Positions 36,765-45,439 of a stretch of DNA of 64,000 nucleotides are shown here, in pieces. The DNA is taken from the NCBI GenBank assembly GCA_003612515.1, contig RAZB01000002.1, positions 1 through 64,000 on the forward strand, written 5' to 3'. Numbering within the stretch: position 1 is the first letter of the stretch; every line of letters begins with the position of its first letter. Both the position numbers and the translations under genes were made by a program. The DNA is from a bacterium D16-34 (lineage in GTDB: Bacteria; Actinomycetota; Coriobacteriia; Coriobacteriales; Eggerthellaceae). The notes under the pieces were generated by a model. It saw only the letters and a program-made list of their open reading frames with translations, was not told where the DNA came from and did no database searches.

Positions 36765-37442
36765 ATGAGTAAGCAATCTTTACCTGTAGTGCTACCTGCT
36801 AACGAGCAAGATTATTACACGTTTGACGATCGTGATCCGCTAACAAGTGCGTTTTATGATGCTCGTCAAAACGATCTTAAGGCACGTTTGAAGCCAAAAC
36901 GCTACGAGCATTCCGTGCGCGTTGCGCAAACTGCAGGCAAGCTTGCAAAGCTGTATGGCGTTGACGAAGACACAGCGCGTCTTGCAGGCCTTTTGCATGA
37001 TTGGGACAAAGATTTTAACGATGCGGATGCGCAAAAGCGTGCGCGTGTTTTAGGAGTTGATTTGCATCCTGCGGTCATCGAAACTATGCCTCGACTGTTG
37101 CATGGGCCAACAGCTGCTGCTGCTTTAGGGCGAATTTATCCGCAACTTCCTCCTGAGGTATTGCAAGCAATTGCGCGTCATACAACCGGCGCGGTTGGTA
37201 TGAGCGACTTAGATATGATTGTCTATATTGCAGATGCGCTTGAGCCAGGAAGAGACTTTGCTGGGCTCGATCAGTTGCGTGATGTCGAAGGTGAGCTGGA
37301 GCTTGAAGAGCTCTTTTTGCAGACTTTTCGCCATATTTTGATTTCACTTATCGATGGCAAGCGGCGTTTTCATCCGCAAACTGCCACAATTTGGAATTAC
37401 TATGTTGAGCGCAATCGTGCGCGAAGCTCTATGAAAGGATAG
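36765..37442 (+). CDS. yqeK: HD-domain protein YqeK (probable Ap4A hydrolase)
   Basis: YqeK proteins are metal-dependent HD-domain hydrolases; Firmicute members cleave diadenosine tetraphosphate symmetrically. The HD site is visible in Y-E-H-S-V-R-V-A, L-L-H-D-W-D-K and A-R-H-T-T-G-A. About 35 residues precede the usual start of the domain, an extension I cannot identify. ATG 36765 is used; TTG at 36756 is an alternative and neither has a strong ribosome binding site. It is followed by rsfS 2 bases later. Confidence 0.88.
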   Translation: MSKQSLPVVLPANEQDYYTFDDRDPLTSAFYDARQNDLKARLKPKRYEHSVRVAQTAGKLAKLYGVDEDTARLAGLLHDWDKDFNDADAQKRARVLGVDLHPAVIETMPRLLHGPTAAAALGRIYPQLPPEVLQAIARHTTGAVGMSDLDMIVYIADALEPGRDFAGLDQLRDVEGELELEELFLQTFRHILISLIDGKRRFHPQTATIWNYYVERNRARSSMKG

Positions 37443-37444
37443 TT

Positions 37445-37873
37445 ATGACTCAAGACCAACAACCGCTCGATTCAAAATCGTGTGCACTTATTGCAGCACG
37501 TGCGGCTGATGAGAAAAAAGCAACCGATATTATGGTGCAAGAGGTTCGCGATCTCATTGGGGTGACCGACTATTTTGTTATTGTGACCGCAGCAAACAAT
37601 CGTCAGGTTGAATCAATTGTTGATGAGATCGAGGAGCAGGAGCGAGTTTTGGGTCATATCAAACCGCTGCATCGTGAAGGCACTCAAGATGGCACGTGGT
37701 CATTGTTGGACTATGGTAGTTTTATCGTGCATGTCTTCCAACCAGAGACGCGCGAGTTTTACCGTCTCGAAGCACTCTGGAATGATGCGCCTATCATAGA
37801 TCTTGCTGCTGAGGCAGGATTGACCAATATCGAGTACTCTGAGCGAATCGCAAAACTCTTAGAGCGCAAGTAA
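37445..37873 (+). CDS. rsfS: Ribosome silencing factor
   Basis: RsfS binds L14 on the large subunit and blocks subunit joining when nutrients are low. The 142-residue protein has the family patterns D-Y-F-V-I-V-T-A-A-N-N-R-Q-V and the W-S-L-L-D-Y-G-S-F-I-V-H-V-F segment. AAAGGAT precedes the ATG. It is the last gene of the obgE-proBA-nadD-yqeK unit. Confidence 0.95.
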   Translation: MTQDQQPLDSKSCALIAARAADEKKATDIMVQEVRDLIGVTDYFVIVTAANNRQVESIVDEIEEQERVLGHIKPLHREGTQDGTWSLLDYGSFIVHVFQPETREFYRLEALWNDAPIIDLAAEAGLTNIEYSERIAKLLERK

Positions 37874-37926
37874 GCAAAACCTTGCATTCCTGAATTGCGA
37901 GTGGTACCGTAGCAAAACAGGCTTTT

Positions 37927-37954
37927 GACCATTCTTTGTTAAGAAGGAGTGGTC
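37927..37954 (+). promoter_or_regulatory. Hairpin holding the ribosome binding site of the SARP-like gene
   Basis: GACCA (37927-37931) pairs with TGGTC (37950-37954) and TTCTT (37932-37936) with AAGAA (37941-37945). The unpaired bulge GGAG (37946-37949) is the binding site itself, 8 bases before the ATG at 37958. Such a fold could limit translation; this has not been shown. Confidence 0.35.
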
Positions 37955-37957
37955 ATT

Positions 37958-40540
37958 ATGTCCGAATATGTTGCTCGTTGCGCGCTTAAAGGTGCTCGTC
38001 CCAAAATTACATCCGCAAACCAATTCGTATCTCGTCCGCATTTAGTGGCGCATTTGATGCGTGAGCGCAACGTTCTTCGCGTGATTTCTGCTCCATTTGG
38101 CTTCGGCAAGCGAAATCTTGCCTGCGAATATGCGCAGACGGTTTGGCAGTTTCAGCACGTCTTCTGGATGGATGCTACGTCTCCGTGCTTTTTGCGCGAT
38201 CTGGATGCAGATCTTATTGCGCGCTCGCTTGTGCAACTTGATGATCAGCCGTTTTTGCTTGTGATACTCAATTTACCGCATCTTGATTCAGAGCGGGTCG
38301 AGCGTCTGCTGAGCACTATTCATGTACTTTTGTCGAAAGCGTGTGAGGTTATTGTCACGTGCACGCCGGCCCATGATGTCTTTAGCGAAGAACGCACGCG
38401 ATTAACACTTGATGCACATGATCTTTTACTGACTGATGCCGAGCTTTCGTATATAGATGTACCAGCGTCTTTTTCACACATGGATGCATATAACCTGAAT
38501 GCGAGAAACGAAAAGCCAACCCAAGACTCACGTTTTCGTATTGCATATTTTGCGTGGGATAAAGGTGATGAGCGTGAATTTTTAAAGCGCTTGTTTAAAG
38601 AGGATATGCCAGCTGTATATCGGAGTGCACTTTTTGCTGCGCTGGTGCTTCGCAGTGCTGAAATAGGAGCCATACTGGCGTGCTGCCATATTAGCCCTGA
38701 AGAGATTGAAATTTTGGATCAGTCTTATGCACTGTTTAGTTGTAACGAGCAAGAGAATGCTTTTGTGGCACTCAATTTTAGTGTGCAATATCTCTGCGAA
38801 GTGTTTTGTCCAAAGAAGTCATCAATTGCTACCACGCTTCGGTGCTCAAATAGGGAAAGCCTCATCAAACATTTAAGCGATGTTTTGCTGATGCAGCACC
38901 AAGAGTGGCGTGCGTGCGAATTGGTTCAAAATGCGCTTTCAAGCTCTGATCGGGCAGTATGGTTAGCGAAGCATGCTCAAACGCTTCATGATCGTATGTG
39001 TTTATATCCAGCTTGCCAACTGTATGCCTCACTTGGGAGGGAGCGTGCGAACCTTAATGCGCAACTTGATATCGCACAAGCACTACGGCTTATCTATCTC
39101 GCGCAGCACGAATCAGCGAAACGACTGATGGGGCGTCTTTCGAAGGCAACATGTGCGCAAAATGATGTACGTATTTTGGCGTTATTGGTGCTCAGTCAAC
39201 TTGAAGGGAGAGACAGGCAGCAAAAAATACTCAGCAATGCGGCTGAGTTGTTGTCTAGTGCCACTTCTGTGAAGCGTGACCTTCGGAATCAACTGGCATT
39301 TTTGATTTGCTTTCGCAAAGAAATGAGCGCCAATCTCGAGCGCTCCTGTGAACTGCTTTATGTCTATGGTGAGAAAAGTTGTCACCATAATGCTTATGTG
39401 TCAGCTGCCACATGGCTCTTTGACGCAGTATATGAACAGGGATTATCCTCAGGGCATCAGATGTTGCATCGCGTAGTTCATCAGGTGTATACCTATGTAG
39501 CGCAAATTGAAAATGAAGCCTTAACCTATTCGCAGAGTGTTTGTATTCTGGCATTAAGCAGACTTGTGGACAAAGGGCTTGTAACTCTGCCAGCATATTT
39601 TGAAGAGCAAGTTGGTCAAGCTCAATTTATGAACGTGGTGAGCTTGCAGCAACGCAGAGAATTGGAGAACTTTCTGCATCAAAAGATAGCGAAGGTGCAT
39701 AAGCCTGCAGTGGCTACTCCAGACAAGAGCGTTGCACGGACACTTTCGCAAGCCGCACCTGAGAAAAGTACCTATCCCATGCTTACCGTGAACCTTTTAG
39801 GGGGTTTGGAAGTGTTTATTGGGGACAAACGCGTGGAGCCGGATCGTTTTCGTCGGCAAAAACTTAAAACGCTGTTGGCGCTTTTAGTGCTCAATAAAGG
39901 AAAAGAGTATTCACGCGATAAGCTGGTAGAAATTATTTGGCCTGGTACTTCGCTTGTGGCAGGACGCAAAGGGCTCTACAGTTTGTGGTCGCAACTGCGA
40001 TCCGCGCTTCTGACGCCCGATGGAGAGTGCCCCTATCTTATTCGCCAGCAGCAATCACTTCGTTTGGATGCAGCGCTTTTGAAAACCGACGTAATGAATA
40101 TGGAGTTGGTTTGCCAGTCTCTCTTCTTTGAGCAGCCAACCTATGAAGGTTGGCCTGAGCTGTTGAGGCGCGTAAATCAAGAATTTAGCGAAGATATTTT
40201 GCCAAGCGATAACGAGAATGCCAAGATTGAATCTTGGAGAAATGACTATCGGAGCAATCTTGTGGATGCACTGGTAAACGCTTCGTCGAGGTTGCTTGGG
40301 GCATCACGTGCGCAGGAAAGCTTGTGGTTTGCTCGGGCGGCATTGCAGCGGGATCGTACGAGGGAAGATGCGTATGAGGCGCTTGTGCGCGCACAACTTG
40401 CTGTGGGGCAGCGTAGTGCAGCTATGGAGACGTGCTTGTTGTGTCGGCGTTATTTGACCGACGAGCAAGGCATGGATGCATCAGCTGAACTCATGCGGCT
40501 CTACCACAGCATCATAGAGTCTGAAGAAATGCTTGTTTGA
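37958..40540 (+). CDS. Large SARP/BTAD-type transcriptional regulator with degenerate ATPase half
   Basis: An 860-residue protein organised like the large SARP/AfsR or MalT regulators. The N-terminal part resembles a STAND-type nucleotide-binding domain, but its P-loop reads F-G-F-G-K-R-N, where the serine or threonine after Gly-Lys is replaced by arginine, so ATP binding is doubtful. The middle (about 250-600) is alpha-helical and may contain TPR-like repeats. From about residue 608 an OmpR-like winged helix begins (L-L-G-G-L-E-V-F-I-G-D, then Y-S-R-D-K-L-V-E-I-I-W-P), followed by a bacterial transcriptional activator (BTAD) domain to the end. The start ATG 37958 has AAGGAG 8 bases upstream. 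The target genes are unknown; it is the only gene between rsfS and secA. Confidence 0.8.
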   Translation: MSEYVARCALKGARPKITSANQFVSRPHLVAHLMRERNVLRVISAPFGFGKRNLACEYAQTVWQFQHVFWMDATSPCFLRDLDADLIARSLVQLDDQPFLLVILNLPHLDSERVERLLSTIHVLLSKACEVIVTCTPAHDVFSEERTRLTLDAHDLLLTDAELSYIDVPASFSHMDAYNLNARNEKPTQDSRFRIAYFAWDKGDEREFLKRLFKEDMPAVYRSALFAALVLRSAEIGAILACCHISPEEIEILDQSYALFSCNEQENAFVALNFSVQYLCEVFCPKKSSIATTLRCSNRESLIKHLSDVLLMQHQEWRACELVQNALSSSDRAVWLAKHAQTLHDRMCLYPACQLYASLGRERANLNAQLDIAQALRLIYLAQHESAKRLMGRLSKATCAQNDVRILALLVLSQLEGRDRQQKILSNAAELLSSATSVKRDLRNQLAFLICFRKEMSANLERSCELLYVYGEKSCHHNAYVSAATWLFDAVYEQGLSSGHQMLHRVVHQVYTYVAQIENEALTYSQSVCILALSRLVDKGLVTLPAYFEEQVGQAQFMNVVSLQQRRELENFLHQKIAKVHKPAVATPDKSVARTLSQAAPEKSTYPMLTVNLLGGLEVFIGDKRVEPDRFRRQKLKTLLALLVLNKGKEYSRDKLVEIIWPGTSLVAGRKGLYSLWSQLRSALLTPDGECPYLIRQQQSLRLDAALLKTDVMNMELVCQSLFFEQPTYEGWPELLRRVNQEFSEDILPSDNENAKIESWRNDYRSNLVDALVNASSRLLGASRAQESLWFARAALQRDRTREDAYEALVRAQLAVGQRSAAMETCLLCRRYLTDEQGMDASAELMRLYHSIIESEEMLV

Positions 40541-40600
40541 TGCATAGAGGCGCCTAGCCTGGGACACTGTGATAAAGTACACACGGATTATGTATGCATG

Positions 40601-40632
40601 TAACCGCCTTTAGTCTGGGGTTAAAGGCGTTA
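40601..40632 (+). promoter_or_regulatory. Leader hairpin before secA
   Basis: CGCCTTTA (40605-40612) and TAAAGGCG (40622-40629) form an 8-base stem just before the AGGAAGG binding site (40632-40638). There is no T run, so it is more likely an mRNA leader structure than a terminator. secA translation is controlled by secretion state in E. coli, but no SecM-like peptide is seen here. Confidence 0.35.
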
Positions 40633-40646
40633 GGAAGGCTTAGCAC

Positions 40647-43454
40647 ATGGCAGGATTTCTCTCTAAACTGCTGACCCTTGGCGAGGGTAAGCAGATGAAA
40701 AACTATCAAGCGTTGGTTGTTCGCGTTAATGAATTAGAGCCTCAGATGAAAGCTTTGAGTGACGAAGAACTTATGGCTTTGACTGCGCTTTACAAAGAGC
40801 GTTTTGAGAATGGTGAAGATTTGGCGGCACTGCTGCCTGAGGCTTTTGCTGCGGTTCGTGAAGCATCGGTCAGAACCATTGGTCTTCGTCATTTTGACGT
40901 GCAGCTCATTGGTGGTATGGCTCTCAATGATGGTCAAATTGCTGAAATGAAAACAGGTGAAGGTAAGACGCTTGTTTCAACGTTGGCGGGCTATCTCAAT
41001 GCGCTGTCTGGTGGCAGCGTCCATGTTGTAACCGTAAATGATTACCTTGCAAAGCGCGACTCTGAATGGATGGGTCAGGTTTACAAAGCGCTTGGCATGA
41101 AAGTGGGACTCATTCAAAATGGTCAGCGTAATGCTGCTAAAAAGCCTGCATACGAGGCGGATGTAACCTATGGTACAAACTCTGAGTTTGGTTTTGACTA
41201 CTTGCGCGACAACATGGTCACTCGTGCTGAATCACGCGTGCAACGCGGTCATGCTTTCGCCATCGTCGACGAGGTTGACTCCATTTTGATTGACGAAGCG
41301 CGTACGCCGTTGATTATTTCAGGTGCAGGTACACAAGCTGCAGAAACATATAACAAGTTCGCACGTGTTATGCCTGGTCTTCGCCGTGATGTTGATTTTG
41401 AAATGGACGAGGCGAAAAAGACTATCACCGCGACTGAAAGCGGTCTTGAAAAAATTGAAGCAATGCTTGGCATTGATGACATCTACGCCGATCCCTCAGG
41501 TCAGCTTGCAAATCATTTGCAGCAAGCGCTCAAAGCGCAGTTTTTATTCCACAAAGATATTGATTATGTGGTTGTGGATGGCGAAGTCAAGATCGTCGAT
41601 GAGTTCACCGGTCGTATCATGGAGGGAAGGCGCTGGTCAGAGGGTCTGCATCAGGCTGTCGAAGCTAAAGAGCGCGTGCTGATTCGCGAAGAGAATCAAA
41701 CGCTTGCTACTATCACGCTTCAAAATTATTTCCGCTTGTATGACAAGTTGTCCGGCATGACCGGTACGGCTATGACCGAAGATGCCGAATTTAGGCAGAT
41801 TTACAACCTGCCAGTTGTGGCTATTCCGCCTAATAAGCCAGTTGTTCGTAAAGACGAAGATGATCTGATCTATCGCACGATCAATGCGAAGTTTAATGCA
41901 GTTGCAGATGAGGTTGCCGAGCGCAACGCCAATGGGCAGCCGTGTTTGATAGGTACGGTATCCATCGAAAGTTCAGAGCGATTGAGTCGCTTGCTTGATA
42001 AGCGTGGAATTAAACATGAGACCTTAAACGCGAAAAATCACGAGCGCGAAGCTCATATCATTGCACAAGCTGGTCGCGTTGGTGCTGTTACTATTGCTAC
42101 CAACATGGCTGGTCGTGGTACCGACATCTTGCTTGGTGGTAATCCTGAGCAGATGGCAGAAGACGCATTGCGCGCTCAAGGTTTAAATCCCGATTTAGAG
42201 CCCGATGCAATTGTTGAAGAAGACGACGCTCCACCCGCAACTGAAGAACAGCGAAAAGCAGCGCTTCAAGAGGCGAAAGCAATTTGTGCAAAAGAGCACG
42301 AAGAGGTGCTTGCGGCTGGCGGCTTAACCGTTATTGGTACCGAGCGCCACGAGTCTCGCCGAATTGACAATCAGCTTCGTGGTCGTGCTGGTCGTCAAGG
42401 TGACCCTGGCGTGACGCAATTTTACTTGTCGCTTGAAGATGACCTGATGCGCTTGTTTGGTGGCAACAGGATGGACTCCATTGCAAAAATGATGGAGAAG
42501 ACCGACATGCCTGAGGATATGCCCATCCAGGCAGGTATGGTGTCAAAGGCTATTGAAGGTGCTCAGCGACAAGTTGAGACCATGCATTTTGCTGCACGTA
42601 AAAACGTTCTTGAGTACGACGATGTTATGAATCTGCAGCGTGTTGCAATTTATGATGAACGTAACGCTATCTTAGATGGCAAAGATATGGATGAACGCAT
42701 TCCGCGCATTATTGCCGATGCGGTGGCAGGTATTGTTCAAGAAAATTGTCCGGCAAAATATCCATCTGACGACTGGGATATTCAAGCGGTGAACATGTGG
42801 GCAGCTAATATGACCGGTATGCCTGACTTTGATGTCAATGCAGTTGATCACGAAGATGACCCTGCCATGGTAGAAGAGACGCTCTGTGAGTATTTGCAGT
42901 CGGTGTATGAGCAAAAGGCAGAAACGCTTGGCGACCAGGCAATGCGCATGCTCGAAAGCCAGGTAATGCTGCGCATTATTGATACGCGTTGGATGGCTCA
43001 TCTTTCTGAGATGGACTACCTTAAAGCTGGTATTGGTCTTCGAGCAATGGCGCAGCGTGACCCGTTGGTTGAGTACAAAAACGAGGCATATGCCGCATTT
43101 GAAAACCTCACGGTTTCAATGTATGAAGACTATCTTCGTACCTTGTTGCGCTTGCAGGTAGCAGTTGCTCAAGATAAGCCGCAAATTAGCGAAGAGCGCT
43201 CGCCCCTTGATGGTAAGGTGAGCTATTCTAATCCTGAACAAGCACTTGAGCAAACAAGCGTGGCTGCTTCTCGAGCACGCCAGTCTGCTCAAGCAGCACC
43301 GGCTCCAGGAGCACCTCCTCGTCCTGCTCCTACAGCAAAACCGCAAACATACGTAAAAGACAAAGATGATCCGTTTGCCAATGTTGGACGAAATGATCCT
43401 TGCCCTTGCGGATCTGGTCTGAAGTATAAGAAATGCCACGGCAAGGATAATTAA
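40647..43454 (+). CDS. secA: Preprotein translocase ATPase SecA
   Basis: SecA drives unfolded preproteins through the SecYEG channel. The 935-residue protein has the Walker A loop (M-K-T-G-E-G-K-T), the D-E-V-D-S-I-L-I-D-E-A motif, the preprotein-binding domain, the second motor half (T-N-M-A-G-R-G-T-D-I, R-G-R-A-G-R-Q-G-D) and a C-terminal zinc-binding tail C-P-C-G-S-G-L-K-Y-K-K-C-H that binds SecB or ribosomes. It is the only SecA in the window, so it should be the housekeeping copy. The start ATG is supported by AGGAAGG. prfB follows 7 bases after the stop. Confidence 0.97.
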   Translation: MAGFLSKLLTLGEGKQMKNYQALVVRVNELEPQMKALSDEELMALTALYKERFENGEDLAALLPEAFAAVREASVRTIGLRHFDVQLIGGMALNDGQIAEMKTGEGKTLVSTLAGYLNALSGGSVHVVTVNDYLAKRDSEWMGQVYKALGMKVGLIQNGQRNAAKKPAYEADVTYGTNSEFGFDYLRDNMVTRAESRVQRGHAFAIVDEVDSILIDEARTPLIISGAGTQAAETYNKFARVMPGLRRDVDFEMDEAKKTITATESGLEKIEAMLGIDDIYADPSGQLANHLQQALKAQFLFHKDIDYVVVDGEVKIVDEFTGRIMEGRRWSEGLHQAVEAKERVLIREENQTLATITLQNYFRLYDKLSGMTGTAMTEDAEFRQIYNLPVVAIPPNKPVVRKDEDDLIYRTINAKFNAVADEVAERNANGQPCLIGTVSIESSERLSRLLDKRGIKHETLNAKNHEREAHIIAQAGRVGAVTIATNMAGRGTDILLGGNPEQMAEDALRAQGLNPDLEPDAIVEEDDAPPATEEQRKAALQEAKAICAKEHEEVLAAGGLTVIGTERHESRRIDNQLRGRAGRQGDPGVTQFYLSLEDDLMRLFGGNRMDSIAKMMEKTDMPEDMPIQAGMVSKAIEGAQRQVETMHFAARKNVLEYDDVMNLQRVAIYDERNAILDGKDMDERIPRIIADAVAGIVQENCPAKYPSDDWDIQAVNMWAANMTGMPDFDVNAVDHEDDPAMVEETLCEYLQSVYEQKAETLGDQAMRMLESQVMLRIIDTRWMAHLSEMDYLKAGIGLRAMAQRDPLVEYKNEAYAAFENLTVSMYEDYLRTLLRLQVAVAQDKPQISEERSPLDGKVSYSNPEQALEQTSVAASRARQSAQAAPAPGAPPRPAPTAKPQTYVKDKDDPFANVGRNDPCPCGSGLKYKKCHGKDN

Positions 43455-43461
43455 AGGTAGT

Positions 43462-44556
43462 ATGGCTCAAGTTGATCTAAAAGAATTAGAGCAGGTAGGC
43501 GAGCGTGTTTCTGATGCACGCGCCTACCTGCATATTGATGATGCGCGCAAAACGCTTGAAGATCTCGATGCCCAAAGCTCCCAGCCGGGTTTTTGGGAAG
43601 ATCAAGCGCACGCGCAAGCGGTTTCAAAGCAAGCAAGCAATTTGCGCGATACCTTGCAAGAATATGATGAGGCGCTCTCGCTTTTGGCTGATGCTCAAAC
43701 CGCTGCTGAGCTGGCACAAGATGACGAAAGCTTCGCTGAAGAGGCAATAAGTGCGCTTGAAAAGCTCTCTCGGTTGCTCGACAATCTTGAGATTAACTCA
43801 TGGTTTTCAGAGCAGTTTGATGGCGGGGATGCTATTTTGACCGTAAACCCAGGTCAAGGTGGCCTTGAGGCACAAGACTGGACAGATATGCTGTATCGCA
43901 TGTATACGCGCTATGCGGAGTCTCGTGGTTGGAAAGTCACCGTTTTAGATGCCGTACCTGGAGAAGGTATTGGGCTTGATCGCGCAACGATTCAGATTGA
44001 GGGTCGCAATGCTTATGGCATGCTCAGAAGTGAAAATGGCGTACATCGATTGGTGCGCATTTCGCCCACTGATGCTAAGGCGCGCAGGCAAACCACCTTT
44101 GCTGGCGTAGAAGTATTGCCGGTGTTGCCAGATGATATTGAGGTTGATCTTAATCCTGCAGATGTTCGCGTTGATGTGTATCGATCAAGCGGTCCGGGTG
44201 GACAATGTGTGAATACCACTGATTCTGCGGTGCGTTTAACGCACATGCCAACTGGTATTGTAGTGACGTGTCAAAACGAAAAGTCGCAGTTGCAAAATAA
44301 AGAGGCCGCATTTCGTGTGCTTAAAGCAAAGCTTTATGAGCTTGAGGAACAAAAGCGTGCTGAAGAGTTGGCGTCCATCCGTGGCGAGCGTATGGAAAAC
44401 TCCTTTGGTTCGCAAATTCGCAATTATGTTTTGTATCCTTATCAGATGGTTAAAGATGTTCGCAGTGGCGTTGAAACGGGAAATGTTGATGCCGTATTAG
44501 ATGGTGATTTAGACGATTTTGTTATTGGTTATCACCGTTGGCGTGTCTCTCAGTAG
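43462..44556 (+). CDS. prfB: Peptide chain release factor 2, no programmed frameshift
   Basis: RF2 ends translation at UGA and UAA. The 364-residue product is one uninterrupted frame, so the +1 frameshift autoregulation of many prfB genes is absent. The catalytic G-P-G-G-Q is present, followed by Cys instead of the common His. The tripeptide that reads the stop codon, normally Ser-Pro-Phe in R-I-S-P-F-D, is Ser-Pro-Thr (residues 201-203, bases 44062-44070). The surrounding block (R-R-Q-T-T-F-A-G-V-E-V-L-P-V) is otherwise like actinobacterial RF2 and unlike RF1. It is placed after secA as in many Gram-positive genomes. Confidence 0.95.
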   Translation: MAQVDLKELEQVGERVSDARAYLHIDDARKTLEDLDAQSSQPGFWEDQAHAQAVSKQASNLRDTLQEYDEALSLLADAQTAAELAQDDESFAEEAISALEKLSRLLDNLEINSWFSEQFDGGDAILTVNPGQGGLEAQDWTDMLYRMYTRYAESRGWKVTVLDAVPGEGIGLDRATIQIEGRNAYGMLRSENGVHRLVRISPTDAKARRQTTFAGVEVLPVLPDDIEVDLNPADVRVDVYRSSGPGGQCVNTTDSAVRLTHMPTGIVVTCQNEKSQLQNKEAAFRVLKAKLYELEEQKRAEELASIRGERMENSFGSQIRNYVLYPYQMVKDVRSGVETGNVDAVLDGDLDDFVIGYHRWRVSQ

Positions 44557-44607
44557 GGTAGACTGGTACTGGTAAAAGGTTAGTTGGTAAAACGGAAAGG
44601 AAATACC

Positions 44608-45423
44608 ATGACCGAACTTGAGCAGCGGGCAACACAGATGCGCAAAGACATTGTTGCCATGATTGCAAAAGCAGGAAGTGGCCATCCGGGTGGTTCGCTT
44701 TCAAGTGTCGAGATTATGACAGCACTCTATTTTGGTGGCGTCATGAACTACGATCCAGCCAATCCTGATGATCCGAATAGAGATCGCTTTATTTTGGCTA
44801 AAGGTCATGCGGCTCCGGTTTTATATACCACGCTTGCCCATGCTGGATATTTTGCTCGCGAAGAGCTTATGACCCTTCGCCAGCTTGGATCGCGTTTGCA
44901 AGGTCATCCTGATTCAAATCTGTTGAATGGCGTTGAAGTTTCAACGGGATCTTTAGGTCAAGGCTTGTCAATTGCTGCTGGTGCAGCTTCGGGTCTTAAG
45001 CTGAATAATTCGCCTGCAACAGTATTTACGTTGCTTGGTGATGGCGAATGCGAAGAGGGTCAGGTTTGGGAAGCTGCTATGTATGCGGCGCATTATAAGC
45101 TTGATAATCTTGTGGCAATTGTTGATCGTAATGGGCTGCAAATTGATGGCAAAACAGAAGAGGTGTGCAATCCATCTGATCTGTGTGAAAAGTTTGCAGC
45201 ATTTGGTTGGGATGTGCATACCGTTGACGGTCATGACATTGACGCATTGATTGACCTGTTGAAACAGACTAAAGCATCGCATGATGCAAAGCCGCAGGTA
45301 ATTATTGCAAAAACCGTGAAGGGTAAAGGCGTATCCTTTATGGAAAATCAAGCTTCTTGGCATGGTAAAGCTCCCAATGATGAGCAGACTAAAGCCGCTC
45401 TTGAAGAATTAGATGCACAGTAG
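44608..45423 (+). CDS. Transketolase, N-terminal (TPP-binding) subunit
   Basis: Transketolase moves two-carbon units between sugar phosphates in the pentose phosphate pathway. In this split form the first subunit, 271 residues, has the thiamine pyrophosphate-binding motif G-D-G-E-C-E-E-G-Q-V-W and the conserved G-S-G-H-P-G-G-S-L-S-S and K-G-H-A-A-P region. ATG 44608 is preferred (GGAAAGGAAA just before) over TTG 44584. The second half lies 16 bases downstream in its own frame. Split transketolases occur in several anaerobic lineages. Confidence 0.94.
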   Translation: MTELEQRATQMRKDIVAMIAKAGSGHPGGSLSSVEIMTALYFGGVMNYDPANPDDPNRDRFILAKGHAAPVLYTTLAHAGYFAREELMTLRQLGSRLQGHPDSNLLNGVEVSTGSLGQGLSIAAGAASGLKLNNSPATVFTLLGDGECEEGQVWEAAMYAAHYKLDNLVAIVDRNGLQIDGKTEEVCNPSDLCEKFAAFGWDVHTVDGHDIDALIDLLKQTKASHDAKPQVIIAKTVKGKGVSFMENQASWHGKAPNDEQTKAALEELDAQ

Positions 45424-45439
45424 GCAAAGGAGAGAGATC

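Noticed and set aside
43462-43560. Programmed frameshift in prfB
   Set aside because: The frame is continuous from ATG 43462 and no in-frame early TGA with a slippery CTT is present.
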